From positions 128,205,725 to 128,269,724 of the forward strand of contig OZ020592.1 in assembly GCA_963971535.1 (NCBI GenBank): DNA of 64,000 nt, read 5' to 3'. Under the pieces are notes generated by a model. It saw only the letters and a program-made list of their open reading frames with translations, did no database searches and was not told where the DNA came from. Origin of the DNA: Notolepis coatsorum. Its lineage: Eukaryota > Chordata > Actinopteri > Aulopiformes > Paralepididae. This document shows, piece by piece, positions 11,288 through 22,140 of the stretch; within the stretch, counting starts at the first letter, position 1, and each line of letters starts with the position of its first letter. The position numbers and the translations under genes were made by a program.

Positions 11288-13577
11288 CTGGGCAAGGTTA
11301 AACCAAGAAAAGCTGCTGGCCCAGACTCGATATGCGGGCGCACCCTGCACCACTGTGCTGATCAGCTTGGTTGGGTGTTTTCTAGACTCTTCCAGATGTG
11401 TGTATATCTAGGTCAGATCCCCACATTATGGAAGACGTCAACCATCATACCCATCCCTAAGTCAAAAGATTCAAAAGAATTGAAGGACTTTAGACCAGTG
11501 GCGCTTACCTCATTAGCAATGAAGGCTTTTGAGAAGTTTAAAAAAAACACTACTATGTCTTTTATTGAGGGTAAATTAGATCCCCTTCAATTCGCATATC
11601 AGCCAGGTAAAGGGGTGGAGGATGCTATGCTCTTCATCTTGGACATTGTGTATAAACACCTGGAGCTCATGCTAGACTTTTATTTGCAGATTTCTCCTCT
11701 GCTTTTAATAAAATACAGCCCCACATTTTAATTGAGAGGCTTGACTCTTATTTTAGTCTCCCACACCAGCTTCTCATGCTGATTTAAAATGTCCTCACTG
11801 AGAGGGTCCAGCAGGTCTTTGTCAATGGGCAGATGTCCAACATGTCGATTTCCAACACTGGCTCCCCCCAAGGTTGCGCTTTGTCTCCCCTTTTATTTAT
11901 TATGTACACGGACAGCTGCAGATTGCTTCATGACCAAAGGCATCTGGTTAAGTTTTCAGATGACACTGTCCTGGTATCCCTACTGCAGCGCTCCGAAACT
12001 GATCATGGACCTGTACTTCACGACTTTGTGAATTGGTGTGATGAGAATTACTTGGACCTCAATGTCTCTAAGACTAAGGACATGAAAATTGACTTCAGAC
12101 ACAACCCCGATCATCAAGCCAGTGTAGCTAGTGTAATTCACGATGAGGACGTCCAGATTGTTGAATCGTACAAATACCTGGGAACTGTGTTTGACTGTAA
12201 ACTGAAGTTCAACTTAAATACAGAGTCTATTGTTAAAAAAGGTCAGCAGAGGATCTACCTGCTGAGAAAGCTGAACTCTTTTAACACTTTGACGACCGGG
12301 CCTCGCCATCTAATATGTGGCTGGAGGACAACGCTTTGTAAACAAACCGATGTACTTTTGGGTAGCTATATACTTTATAGTATTGCTATCTGTCCATTCA
12401 CATTGTCACTTGAGTGCATAAACCGTGCCTTCATAATGGCTTAAAGAAAATAAAAATCCATCGGTTGGTTGTCATTTTATAGCGCCGTGAATATAAGCTT
12501 TATCGCAGTTTTCGTCTCGGTTTTTTTCTGGAAAGCTATTTATAGGGCTAAAGGCTAGTCACGTTATATCGAACAGCATTTCTGTTGTCTATATACGAAT
12601 GAAATAAAACAAACTGCTTAGCATCCAGACTATTACTGAGCATCTATGGATGAAATGGGGGCGGCGGGGGACGCCGATTAGTATTATTGATTAGCAATAC
12701 AGTGTGCGCTCAAGTAGCCACATTAACTGATCGATCGCTTGCGTTTTACAACAATCTTCAATCCGGCTGTAATTTGGGTGAAGAGTGTCCTACCGTCAGC
12801 CCATGTGATCGCCGGCAGCATTTCCCCATTATTCATCGGCATCTGGTAGATCGATATGTCCATTGGCTGATCATAAATCCCATTATTCCAGGCTGAAATC
12901 TGCGCTTTGAACCGTGATCAACGGTGGAGGATGGTCGCTTGGGATCCAGGCTCATATGAAACGCCCATAGACAGTAAAAAAAAATTTCCCCATTCGCCCT
13001 CAATGATACTGCAGTGGAGCGATGGCGCCCCTAAGAGGATCTGGCCGGTATTGCATGTTGCGGAAATCAGATATGCGGGTAGATCTGCAGAGTCGATCGG
13101 GGACGTTGATACGGTGATTAATATAGAATAAAACAATAACAACTTGCCACGAGTTAACTCGTGGCTCTGGTCCACAACGCATGGCACCGAAACCCGAGTT
13201 AACTCGTGGCTGGTCCCCATTATGTCCTAAGCACTTTTTATAGTTCTTTTATTGAAAGCCTCCTAACTTTTTCTTTTATCTGCTGGTTCAGTGGCCTGTC
13301 TATTAAAGATAGGAACAGCCTACAGTACATAGTGAAAGTGTGCTCCAAAATAATTGGAGTAAAACAGAGAGACCTATGTTCTCTCTGGACGGACCAGGTG
13401 GTCAAGAAGGGGACGAGCATCACTAATCAACCCCTCCATGCTCTGTCTCAGCAGTTTTCACTGTTGCCTTCTGGCCGCCGTTATGACGTCCCACCAAATA
13501 GGACCAACCGCTACGCCAGATCTTTTGTCCCCTCGGCTATCAGACTTTTAAACACAGACAGTAGTCATTTTAAGTAG
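11288..13577 (+). mobile_element. 5'-truncated Rex1-like LINE (RT pseudogene)
   Basis: The RT part begins at the PRKAAGPDS motif and continues with the PVALTSLAMKAFEK, SPQGCALSP and FSDDTVLVSL (active-site) motifs. It then runs through YKYLGTVFDCKLKF to a C-terminal block ending in PSAIRLLNTDSS at 13575. This layout is that of the jockey superfamily (CR1/L2/Rex1 group). A frameshift near 11680 and a ~0.9-kb insertion (12285-13213) break it. Endonuclease sequence is missing, as is usual for 5'-truncated insertions. The exact clade needs a tree. Confidence 0.8.
12285..13213. other. ~0.9-kb unclassified insertion inside the LINE
   Basis: LINE coding sequence stops after LRKLNSFN and resumes at STFYSSFIESLL, so the DNA between is foreign. 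It begins near a TTAA and ends near CTAA, which would fit a piggyBac-like footprint with one mutation, but no good inverted termini were found. It holds ten GATC sites within 12728-13098. Near its right end are two copies of a CGAGTTAACTCGTGGCT block (13150 and 13197). No credible ORF is present. Confidence 0.6.
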
Positions 13578-14466
13578 CCTTTTGCACTTGGTTGTCTGTT
13601 TTTACCTTTACTTTGCTGGATTGTGTATCACATGCGCCCTTCTCCGGGCTCCCCTCTGGTCCTGTTCCCCGGCCCCCCTGCTGCTGTGCCCCTCCTGGGT
13701 TCTTTTTTCCGCCCCCCCCCCCCCCCCCCCCCCCGGCTCCTGTTTTCCGTGTCCTCGTCCCCAGTTTTTTTCCGGGGTCTTGGCCCTTCGCCCTGCCTGT
13801 TCCGGGTCGATCGTGTGGGTCGTCTGGGAGCCTCCCCTTCGGGGGGGGGGGGGGGGGGGGGGGGGTGTACTGTCAGGATCTGAACTTTTTGGACATTTAT
13901 CCTCTGGCACCATCGTGTGCTCATCGGCGGTACTACGCCGTTCTGGACAATCTGTTGTTGTCATCGTTCATTTTCATTCTATCACAATGTTTAATCCCTG
14001 CCTGGCTCAAGACCTTGCTGCCTATTATTATGTGTCTCTATTATCCCTGCCTGTTAGTCTAGTGTCCTTGTCTTGTTGTATTATTTCTGTCCCTGTAATA
14101 TTGCTCTAGTCCACTCCTCATGTATTCATTGTGTTAGTGTTCTTATATCCTAGCCTCCAGGCCCAGCTGTTTTTTGTCTTCCAAATTGGTTCTGTATATA
14201 TTCATGCCGCCTCCTATCTTCCAGTGTCGCATCATTGTTTGTTGTTAGGTTAGGAGAAAATGTTTGATACTGTTTTGTAAATTGTTTATTTACAAATTTT
14301 TTAAATACATTTTTTTAATAAAAATGTGTTAATAAAATCTTTATATAATAATTATGAAAAAATATTAATAAAACTTGTTCTTCACTTTAAGTTGTATGTA
14401 AATACTATTTGTAGTGTTAAAAACATGGAAACAATAGCTTTGGTGGCCAAAGTGTTCTATGCCAGT
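13578..14466. other. Non-coding, pyrimidine-rich stretch with homopolymers
   Basis: This is unassigned DNA following the LINE 3' end. It includes a 23-C run (13712-13734) and a 25-G run (13841-13865), then T-rich low-complexity sequence. A segment starting TGTCAGGATCTGAAC at about 13870 looks LTR-like, but I could not find its other end. No coding sequence is supported. Confidence 0.5.
13712..13865. repeat. Paired poly-C / poly-G tracts
   Basis: A run of 23 C lies 106 bp before a run of 25 G on the same strand, so the two can pair as a hairpin, and the G-run could form a quadruplex. Lengths in a draft assembly may be inaccurate. Confidence 0.85.
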
Positions 14467-14632
14467 AATTGCTGGCAGCCATTTTTGGAAATGGTTACCA
14501 TGGTCACCAGAATGCCAATCTGCAATGCCCCAATATCCATATATTTTCTAAATATATTAAGCTAAATATGTACAAAATTTGGTGCTTTTATCACAAATTG
14601 AACAATAGGTTAGCTATGCCGCCCCACTATAA
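14467..14632 (-). repeat. Unclassified repeat, right inverted copy
   Basis: This is the inverted partner of 9783-9957. Similarity runs from the GGCATAGCT block at about 14620 inward to the TGGCTGCCAGC block near 14475. Outside these limits the flanks do not match. Confidence 0.75.
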
Positions 14633-15107
14633 GCATCTATTCTATATTCTATAATAATATTTCAAATTGCATTGGTCCGGATGGGAGAATTCAGTACTGT
14701 ATCTACAAAACCTTCGGTTTTATCATCTTCCCTTTATTAATATCCTTAGATTTTTTGTGCACATGATCTCAAGAGGGTACTGAAGAACACTTTTTTAAGT
14801 TTGGTCATTATTATCATGGTGTTATTCACTGTCAAAGATGCAAATAAAATCATAATTCATATTCTCCTTTGTTTCATCACAATTTAAGCAAGCCTAGTAA
14901 TAGACACAATATTTCTGACACTGTGAATACATTCCTTGAGGTCCATAGATGTACCTAGATACCAAGAATATGCAAATAGCCCTTGTAGAAGTGGAACAAT
15001 ATATCATTTACCTAGGTATATATTTTATGCAGATTTTCACATTGTGTGGAACAGGTTAAAGGGATACTTCAAAACTGGAATATAATAATCAATAATCATT
15101 TGACCTA
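14633..15107. other. AT-rich DNA without recognisable features
   Basis: No gene, terminal repeat or known family was recognised in this stretch up to the microsatellite. Confidence 0.5.
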
Positions 15108-15340
<233 letters not shown>

Positions 15341-15451
15341 CATTGATACACTCTGGTGTCCTTAGCTGTTTCTTTGCAACCCAGATGGCTCGCAATAATA
15401 TATTCAGGTAAAATGCTTATTTGAAATGGTTATGTAAGGTCAAAATACACA

Positions 15452-15514
15452 TGTACACACACACACACACACACACACATATGCACACACACACATATGC
15501 ACACACACACATAT

Positions 15515-15564
<50 letters not shown>

Positions 15565-15700
15565 GCACACACACACACATGCATATGCATGCACACACAC
15601 ACACACACACGTATGCACGCACACACACACACACACATATGCTCGCACGCACGCACACACACACATACACAGATGCACGCACACACACGTGTGCACACAC
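15452..15700. repeat. Complex CA-rich array with ATATGCAC units
   Basis: CA runs are separated by ATATGCACA and ATGCACGC motifs. Alternating purine-pyrimidine sequence covers nearly the whole stretch and could favour Z-DNA. Confidence 0.93.
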
Positions 15701-16693
15701 TCTTAGCTGGCCATCGTGTTCGATGATGACGCTTGCCCCTGGGGTGGGGGGGTTCAGCGGAGCAGTCAGGGGTTACTCGAGGACACTTCGACGCACCGCC
15801 GGGAGGATCCCCGGGAACCTTCAGATTACGACGACGCGGCTCGGCTATTGAGGAGAGGGGCGGTAGTGTGGTGTGGTGTGGTGTGGTGTTTTGGCTCAGC
15901 TGTCGGGTCTGACTGTGGTGAGAGTAGCTCATGGGAACAGTGCCAGGGGTTCGAGTTCATTAGCGCAGGTGTTCCTGGTCTCTAATTACTTTCTCTCTTT
16001 TCTTATTCAGTAGTGTCTGAGTCTGGACGCTCCCACACATACAGTATCGCAAAGGCTGAGCTGGAGGACTGGCTATTGATTTAAAAAAGAAAAAAAGGTT
16101 GCTGTCCTGTCGCTTTAGGTGTCAGTCAAGGCAGTTTATGTGTAAATGTGCGAGTGTGAAATAAAAGGCCATTTAGAACCACAGCTGTGTCCTCGAGGCC
16201 TGTGTTTGGCCTGGGATAATCTGGGAGAAGCACCGTTCATTGTTCCAGCGGCGTCTCTGAGGCGACGTGAAAGAAGAAAGACGCAGACTCTTGTTTCTGT
16301 CAAAAATGTGCCGTTTCTGTTTGAGTGACAGTTGTCATGTGTCGAGCACAAATCAGCCTCTTGTGCTTCTATTTTGACTGTGCATTTCATGTCGTATTTT
16401 TCTGTTGTATTTGTATTGTTATTATGTGTAGCACTGTTTGCAATACTATTTGTGTGTAGATTGTGAACATTTAGTATTTTTGTATTAACATTTTCTTTGT
16501 ATTAGTATTGTATTTACTTTTGTACTTTGTATTGTGCAGCTTTTACCTTGAGAAAACTCCATGTTCCACCGATGCTAAACTGCAATTATAAGGCTACAAA
16601 CAATTCTAATCTGAGAGTACTGTAAATGTACCAAGAGATTGTCAACCTCAACACACCCAGGCGCCAGTGTTCTGATGCAGGCTCCAGTCGATG
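15701..16693. other. GC-mixed unique-looking DNA, little recognisable
   Basis: The first part (15715-15870) is CpG-rich, including a (GTGTG)n patch at about 15868-15890. The middle contains the candidate exon entered separately, and the last 300 bp are T-rich with no feature. It has no recognisable transposon sequence, so it may be host single-copy DNA. Confidence 0.4.
16011..16084 (+). CDS. Candidate terminal coding exon (weak)
   Basis: A pyrimidine-rich tract followed by TTATTCAG (ending at 16010) resembles a splice acceptor. Behind it, a frame starting at 16013 reads 23 codons (with YSIAKAELEDWLLI) before TAA at 16082-16084. An AATAAA polyadenylation-like signal lies about 75 bp further on (GAAATAAAAG). 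This arrangement suits a last exon, but the peptide was not recognised and no upstream exon could be joined in phase with confidence. Chance is a real alternative. Confidence 0.2.
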
Positions 16694-16724
16694 CTACAAT
16701 TCAGTGTTGTAGTACTCGAGTCCA

Positions 16725-18431
16725 GGGCCCTCATGTATCAACCTGACGTACGCACAGATATGTGCTTAAGCCGTGCGTACGACCATTCCTAAGCAAAGTG
16801 TGGGATTTATCTATTTGAACTTGTGCTTGACTTTGTGCGTATATTTAAGCACAGGTCGGACCATGCGTAGGTGGCGCCGGTGGTAGAATATTTTCACAAC
16901 GTGGAAATAAGCACTGACTGTGCTCTGCGTAACTCAACCCGTTATTATTTTGCGCATATATTGCAGAAATACGGGAACGTTTTGATTATATTTAAAAGGC
17001 TTTGCCATTGTTAAACGTAATAAGTGGAACCCCGAAGCTGTAAGCAGAATACAAGTCATATGAACACCCACGATATAAAAACGCATTGCAACGAGAACAG
17101 ACAGAGGTTATTTGTTGAGTGTATGTGTATACAAAACCCTTGCAATAAATGTGTCTTATGAATGAAAAGCAAACATGCTCTGGACACAGAGCATATATCG
17201 TGTGGGTGATATCACAGAATTTCACTTATTTAGTTTTACAATGTCAAAGCCTAAATCAAAACGTTCCCGTATTTCTGCAATCTATGCGCAAAATAATAAC
17301 GAGTTGAGTTCTAACAAAGAACGTATTACATGCTGGTAGGCTGATAGAGTAAACTATGATATGAATATGAATATGATATGATCATATAAATACTGGTCCG
17401 TCCGCGAGGATATCGAGGACTCGGATAGCCATTAAGCCATTTGAGAATATAGGCGGCCTATAGCCTATACATATTATTTAATGTTTTCATAAGCGTAAAG
17501 ATACAACAGCTAGATTAATGATCAAGTTAGTTTACTGTATGCAGGCTTCGCAGGGCTGTGTGTTATATATGCGCAAGTTACTGTTGCATAATAATGTAGG
17601 CTGGCTGCTAATAAATGTAATTCATAGGCTACCTAATACCAACAACGAAATAGATTCTATCATATGCCTCTACACACATTATATTATACACATCATATTA
17701 TATCTTGGTTCGGCAGCGCCTCTGTGAACAATCTCTCAGAGTTTGCTCCATCAATAAACGCGCATTTTGGCTGATAATGTGCCGGTGGCCGGAGTCTCAT
17801 TCAGGCCTAATTGTATTTAATTCAATTGTAATGTTATTACTGGGGTATCTAAAACATCACAATGTAGATCAGGGTTATCCACTGAAGCCATAATGACTCT
17901 GATCAGAACCACAGGCTCATGACGAGCGCACACAATAGGCATTGTAGAGCGCAGAGTTGGCGTGCTGAAATTGATTTAATTTCAGTCATTACAGTGCTTA
18001 ATGTCGGGTCATCTCTTGTCATTTATTTCTGTCAATGTGCTGGTTCTGTAGCAGGACTGGGTCAGTCAACATCCTTGGCTTCCGGCGCACCAAAGATTAT
18101 ACGTTCAAGTTGTTGGTCGGACCTCTGTGATCAATCTCGCTCTCAGTGAAGTCTCTCAGAGTTCGCTTGGGTTAGTCCACTTTTCCACATTTCATGGGGG
18201 TGTTCCATTACCGTATATGGTTAATCGGGGCGGTTCTGGTATGCAAATACGTGAAAGTGTGCACGAGCCTCGGCGTAGGACCAAGGTGATATTTATCATG
18301 ACAGGTGTGCGTAGGACCTGTGTACGCACGTGTGATGAATCCCGTTTTTTTTGTGCGTGCACACATTCTAAATTCTGTGCTTAAGTATGGAAATAGAACA
18401 TTTTCTACGTCACGTTGATGAATGAGGGCCC
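16725..18431 (+). mobile_element. TIR element nested in the hAT element
   Basis: It begins GGGCCCTCATGTATCAAC and ends GTTGATGAATGAGGGCCC, giving inverted termini of about 25-30 bp with few mismatches, including TGACGTA further in. It interrupts the GAGTCC/GGACTC-rich arm of the outer element. The body (about 1.7 kb) has no transposase ORF. It contains a large fold-back (16926-17316). I recall this terminus as a common fish MITE but cannot name its superfamily, and no clear target duplication was seen. Confidence 0.65.
16926..17316. repeat. Long fold-back (inverted repeat)
   Basis: The arm 16926-17035 is matched in reverse complement at about 17205-17316. Shared blocks include GTTATTATTTTGCGCATA, TTGCAGAAATACGGGAACG and TTTTGAT. 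The inner flanks CCCACGATAT and ATATCGTGTGGG extend the pairing, so an RNA from here could form a hairpin of over 100 bp. Confidence 0.8.
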
Positions 18432-18810
18432 AGGACTCTGACTGATTTTCAGGACTTGTGACTCGACTTGGACTTGAGCACTGATGACTCGGACTCGAGC
18501 ATCGACTGCATTCGGACTCGGAAGGTGCAGGCGAGGACTCAGACTTGTTAATTGATAAATACAGTTATTTATTTTTTTATATTTTTTGTAATAGGCCCTA
18601 ATCATTTGGCATACGCTATTGATCGCTATAGTGCATTTGTTTGGCTATTGTGTCACAAAGTAAATAAACTCAATAATTTGGCCATGACGACAAGGTTCCT
18701 CTCTTTAGCCTTTGGCGTGGTTTATTATTCACACATCATTATGCACATGAGACCTTCTCTCGTGAGAGGCGACGGAGGAAGAGATCGAGGGGGAGGTAAC
18801 AACTCCTTTT

Positions 18811-20125
18811 AGATAGATAGATAGATACTTTATTAATCCCCTTGGGGAAATTCAGGGTATCTCGCAGCTCACACAGTATACAGACATTGACAGTTCTCAT
18901 TCAGTTATTTCACGTTATGTCTGCATCATGAATAAAAAAATAAGCACATGATAAAATTCAATTAAATCATATCTATCAATATCAATAGGAGCGTGATGAG
19001 ATAAAAGCAGGTGTATAAAACAAGTGTGTAAAAACAGGTGTATGAAAAACAGTGTATAAAAACAGGTGTAAAAACAGGTGTGTGGGTCAGAGGTCAAGGT
19101 CCCCCGCACTATATTACGCTGTTGTACAGTCTGATGGCTGTGGGGACAAAGGACCTCCTGTGCCGCTCAGTCCGTGATTGCAGGGAGATGAGCCGTCCGC
19201 TGCGACTGCTGCTCTGCCCCACCAGGGTGTGGTGGAGAGGGTGGTTGGTATTGTCCATGATGGCCAGCAGCTTGCTCTGCGTGCGGCTCTCCACCACGGT
19301 CCCCAGTGGGTCCAGTCTCCTCCCCACCACTGAGCCAGCCTTTTTCACCAGCTTATCCAGCCGCCTGGTATCCCTGGCCGTGGTATTACCACCCCAACAG
19401 ACAGCGGCGTAGAGGAGCACACTTGACACCACTGCCTGATAGAACATGAACAACATTTCCCCACACACATTAAAATACCTGAGCCGCCTAAGGAAGAACA
19501 GCCGGCTCTGTCCTTTCTTGTAGAGCGCTTCCGCGTTTGCAACCCAGGCCAGCTTATCGTCTAGGTGCACACCTAAATATTTGTATGTCTGCACCGTCGC
19601 AATGTTGTTTCCCTGTATGCTGACTGGTTGCAGAGGTGGTTTCGACCTGCGGAAGTCCAGTACCATCTCCTTGGTCTTTGTTGCATTCAGGAGAAGGCCG
19701 TTCCGTTCGCTCCAGTCGCTGAAGGCTCCCACCTGGTCCCTGTACTCGAGAACAGTCCCCTGTGGAGCCCCAGTGCTGCTGACCACTGTCTCCGAGACAC
19801 AGTTGCCCATTCTGACAAACTGTGGTCGGTCTGTCAGGTAATCCGTGATCCAGGAAGTGAAGGAGGGATCCACCCCCATCTTCCTGAGCTTGTCTTTAAG
19901 TATGGGAGGTTGAATAGTATTAAAAGCACTCGAAAAATCTAAAAACATAATCCTAACATAACTCCCCGGCTCATCCAGGTAGGAGTAGGCTCGGTGGAGC
20001 ATGTAGAGGACCGCGTCGTCCACCCCGATGCGCTCCCGATACCCAAACTGCAGGGGGTCAAGGGCGTGTTCAGTCTGTTGCCTCAGATGGTGTAGAAGCA
20101 GCCTCTCCAGTGTCTTCATGATGTA
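18811..20125 (-). mobile_element. 5'-truncated Rex1-like LINE inserted in the LTR
   Basis: On the minus strand the element ends with a short 3' UTR containing GAATTTCCCCAAGGGGATTA and a (TATC)n tail. The CCCC/GGGG segment can form a small stem-loop near the 3' end. The 5' end is truncated inside RT. The same 3' end appears in tail fragments at 50598-50640, 52785-52820 and 56630-56665. Confidence 0.85.
19109..20119 (-). pseudogene. LINE reverse transcriptase with internal deletion
   Basis: The 336-codon frame starts in RT at MKTLERLLLHHLRQQ and has the motif A region FLDFSSAFNTIQP and motif B region TGAPQGTVL. It then jumps directly to EYRDQVGAFSDW. The stretch that should carry the active-site FSDD box (about 30-40 residues) is absent, yet the frame is kept. 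Thumb and C-terminal sequence follows (YKYLGVHLDDKL, then PTAIRLYNSVI). The deletion lies near plus-strand 19748. The product could not polymerise DNA. Confidence 0.88.
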
Positions 20126-20356
20126 TACCTCTTACCTGACGTCAGCATCAATGGCTACATCTCCTTGCGCCTACAGCGCCCTCTTGTGGAAACAGTTAAG
20201 CAGTTACATGCAATCATACATAACACATAATCTCAACACTCCCACTTATGGTCGTCTATACTGTACAACTTTTCCAAAAACATCTTTCAAAGAAAATAAT
20301 ACAGTTCAGAACATCAAAAAGAATATGGCAGTCAATATTACATAACAGGCAATATT

Positions 20357-22039
20357 TTACACACCAAACATGACCTCTGCAATTCTTCTCAATTTCATTT
20401 TGGAGACAGGCTTTGTCATAGCGTCTGCTACCATGTCGTCTGTAGGACAATAAACAAGTGTCATCCTTTCTTCTCTGATGACAGATCTGATGAAGTGATA
20501 TTTTATATCCACATGTTTACACCTCTGTCGGCACACAGGGTTTCTAGCAATTGCAATGGTTCCCTGGTTGTCTTCATAAACAACAGTTTTCTTATATACA
20601 TAGGTATCCATTCCTTCAAGCAGTTGTTCTAGATAAATACATTCCTGTATTGTCATCGCTAGAGCTATGTATTCGGCTTCACAAGTTGACAGTGCCACTG
20701 TGGGCTGTTTCTTTGTTTTCCATGAAACCAGTGAGCTGTTTGTGTTCAAACTCACACAATACCCTGTGGTACTTCTTCTGTCTGTGGCGTCTGCCGCCCA
20801 ATCTGCATCACTGTAGGCTTTAAGCCCTAAGCCCTCGCTGCTCTTTCTGAAACAAAGCTGCTTATCTGCTGTACCTTTGAGATAGCAAAAAACATGTTTT
20901 GCTGTAATCCAGTGCTCCTCTGTGGGATCAGAAAAATGCTGTGACAATTTACTCACTACAAAACATAGGTCAGGGCGAGTACATGTTGTCAAATAAATGA
21001 GGCTACCTACAGCTTCTATGTAAATCTTTACATATGTCAATTTCTGAGCATCCTCTTGGTAGTCTAGTTTTTGATCACATGGTGTTTCCCTTGTTCTACA
21101 TTCTTGCATGTCAAAACGTTTCAGGATCTTTTCCACATATCTCTTCTGGGATATTTTTACACAACTGGCAGACTGTTCGAAGTCCATGCCTAGAAAATGC
21201 TTTAACCTGCCTAGGTCTTTAATTTAGAATCTGGTGGAGAGCATACTTTTCACCTGCTCTAGGTTTCTAGTGTTGTCTGCTGCGATGATTAAATCATCCA
21301 CCCAAATCACAATTATCACTTTTCCTGACTCTTTTGACTCCCTTGAGTAAACACAGGGGTCTACTGGGTTCTGTAGGAAGTGATCTTCAATGAGACATGT
21401 ATGAAGCATCTCGTTCCAATTTCGCCCAGACTGTTTCAGGCCATAAATGGATTTTTCTAGCTTACACACTAGCTTCTCTCCTTTCTTCTCGTAACCTTCA
21501 GGTTGTTCCATATATATCTCCCTATCTATGGGTGTGTGCAGGTAGGCTGTCTTCACATCCATCTGGTGTAAAATCAAACTGTCCTCAGCTGCTTTCTGCA
21601 TCACTACCCTTACACTGGTCAGATTGGCTGTAGGGGAGAATGTTTCACCGTAGTCTATCCCCTCCCTCTGACTGTAACCTTTAGCTACAAACCTGGCTTT
21701 GTACTTGTCGTGGCCTTCAATACACTCCTTAATTGAGTACACCCATTTTCCTCCCACTGTCTGTCTGCCCTCTGGTAACTTGGTTAGAGTAAAGGTGTGG
21801 TTGTCCTCTAGGGACCTCATCTCCTCATCCATTGCTCTCTCCCATTTTCTTGACTCACGGGACACCATGGCCTCTTTAAAGGTCTGAGGTACTCCACTCA
21901 CTACTCTGTAGCAGTAATCAATGCTGGTAAGTGTACTGTCATCCTCGTCACTTTCTCTCTGGGCATAGTCTTTCAGATACTTTGGAGGTTTGTGTTCCTG
22001 TGAGGGATACCTCCCACTGCATGAGGCACGTGACGTCAC
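20357..22039 (-). pseudogene. copia RT-RNase H region
   Basis: This frame carries RT (MDVKTAYLHTPIDRE and IWVDDLIIAADN) and RNase H (YSDADWAADATDRR, VALSTCEAEYIALA and YEDNQGTIAIARN). One in-frame TAA (21224-21226) replaces the Lys codon in the NRFKMKDLG motif of the sister element. The RNase H motif STCEAEY is complete here, while the plus-strand copy has lost two residues (STAEY). A frameshift separates this part from integrase upstream. Confidence 0.9.
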
Positions 22040-22140
22040 CCTCGGGTGCTCCTCGTCATCGTCCTCTGGGGGCTGTTGACTGTCTGTCTGTACGACTGTG
22101 CTCAGTACACTAGGCTGAGGTGTCTCTCTTTCTTCACACC

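Larger units (their letters stand above)
18669..20238 (-). repeat. 3' LTR of the copia element, split by a LINE
   Basis: Two pieces (20126-20238 and 18669-18810) together match the 5' LTR at 24555-24824. At the break the intact LTR reads CTCCTTTTATACCTC. The LINE sits between CTCCTTTTA and TACCTC with no duplication longer than 2-3 bp. The LTR starts TGTTGAGATTATG on the minus strand, right after the polypurine tract AAGTGGGAG. Confidence 0.85.

Noticed and set aside
15716..15985. Upstream exon joined to the candidate exon at 16011
   Set aside because: The only GT donor near 15860 gives a phase that meets an immediate TAG in the next exon, and the peptide was not recognised.
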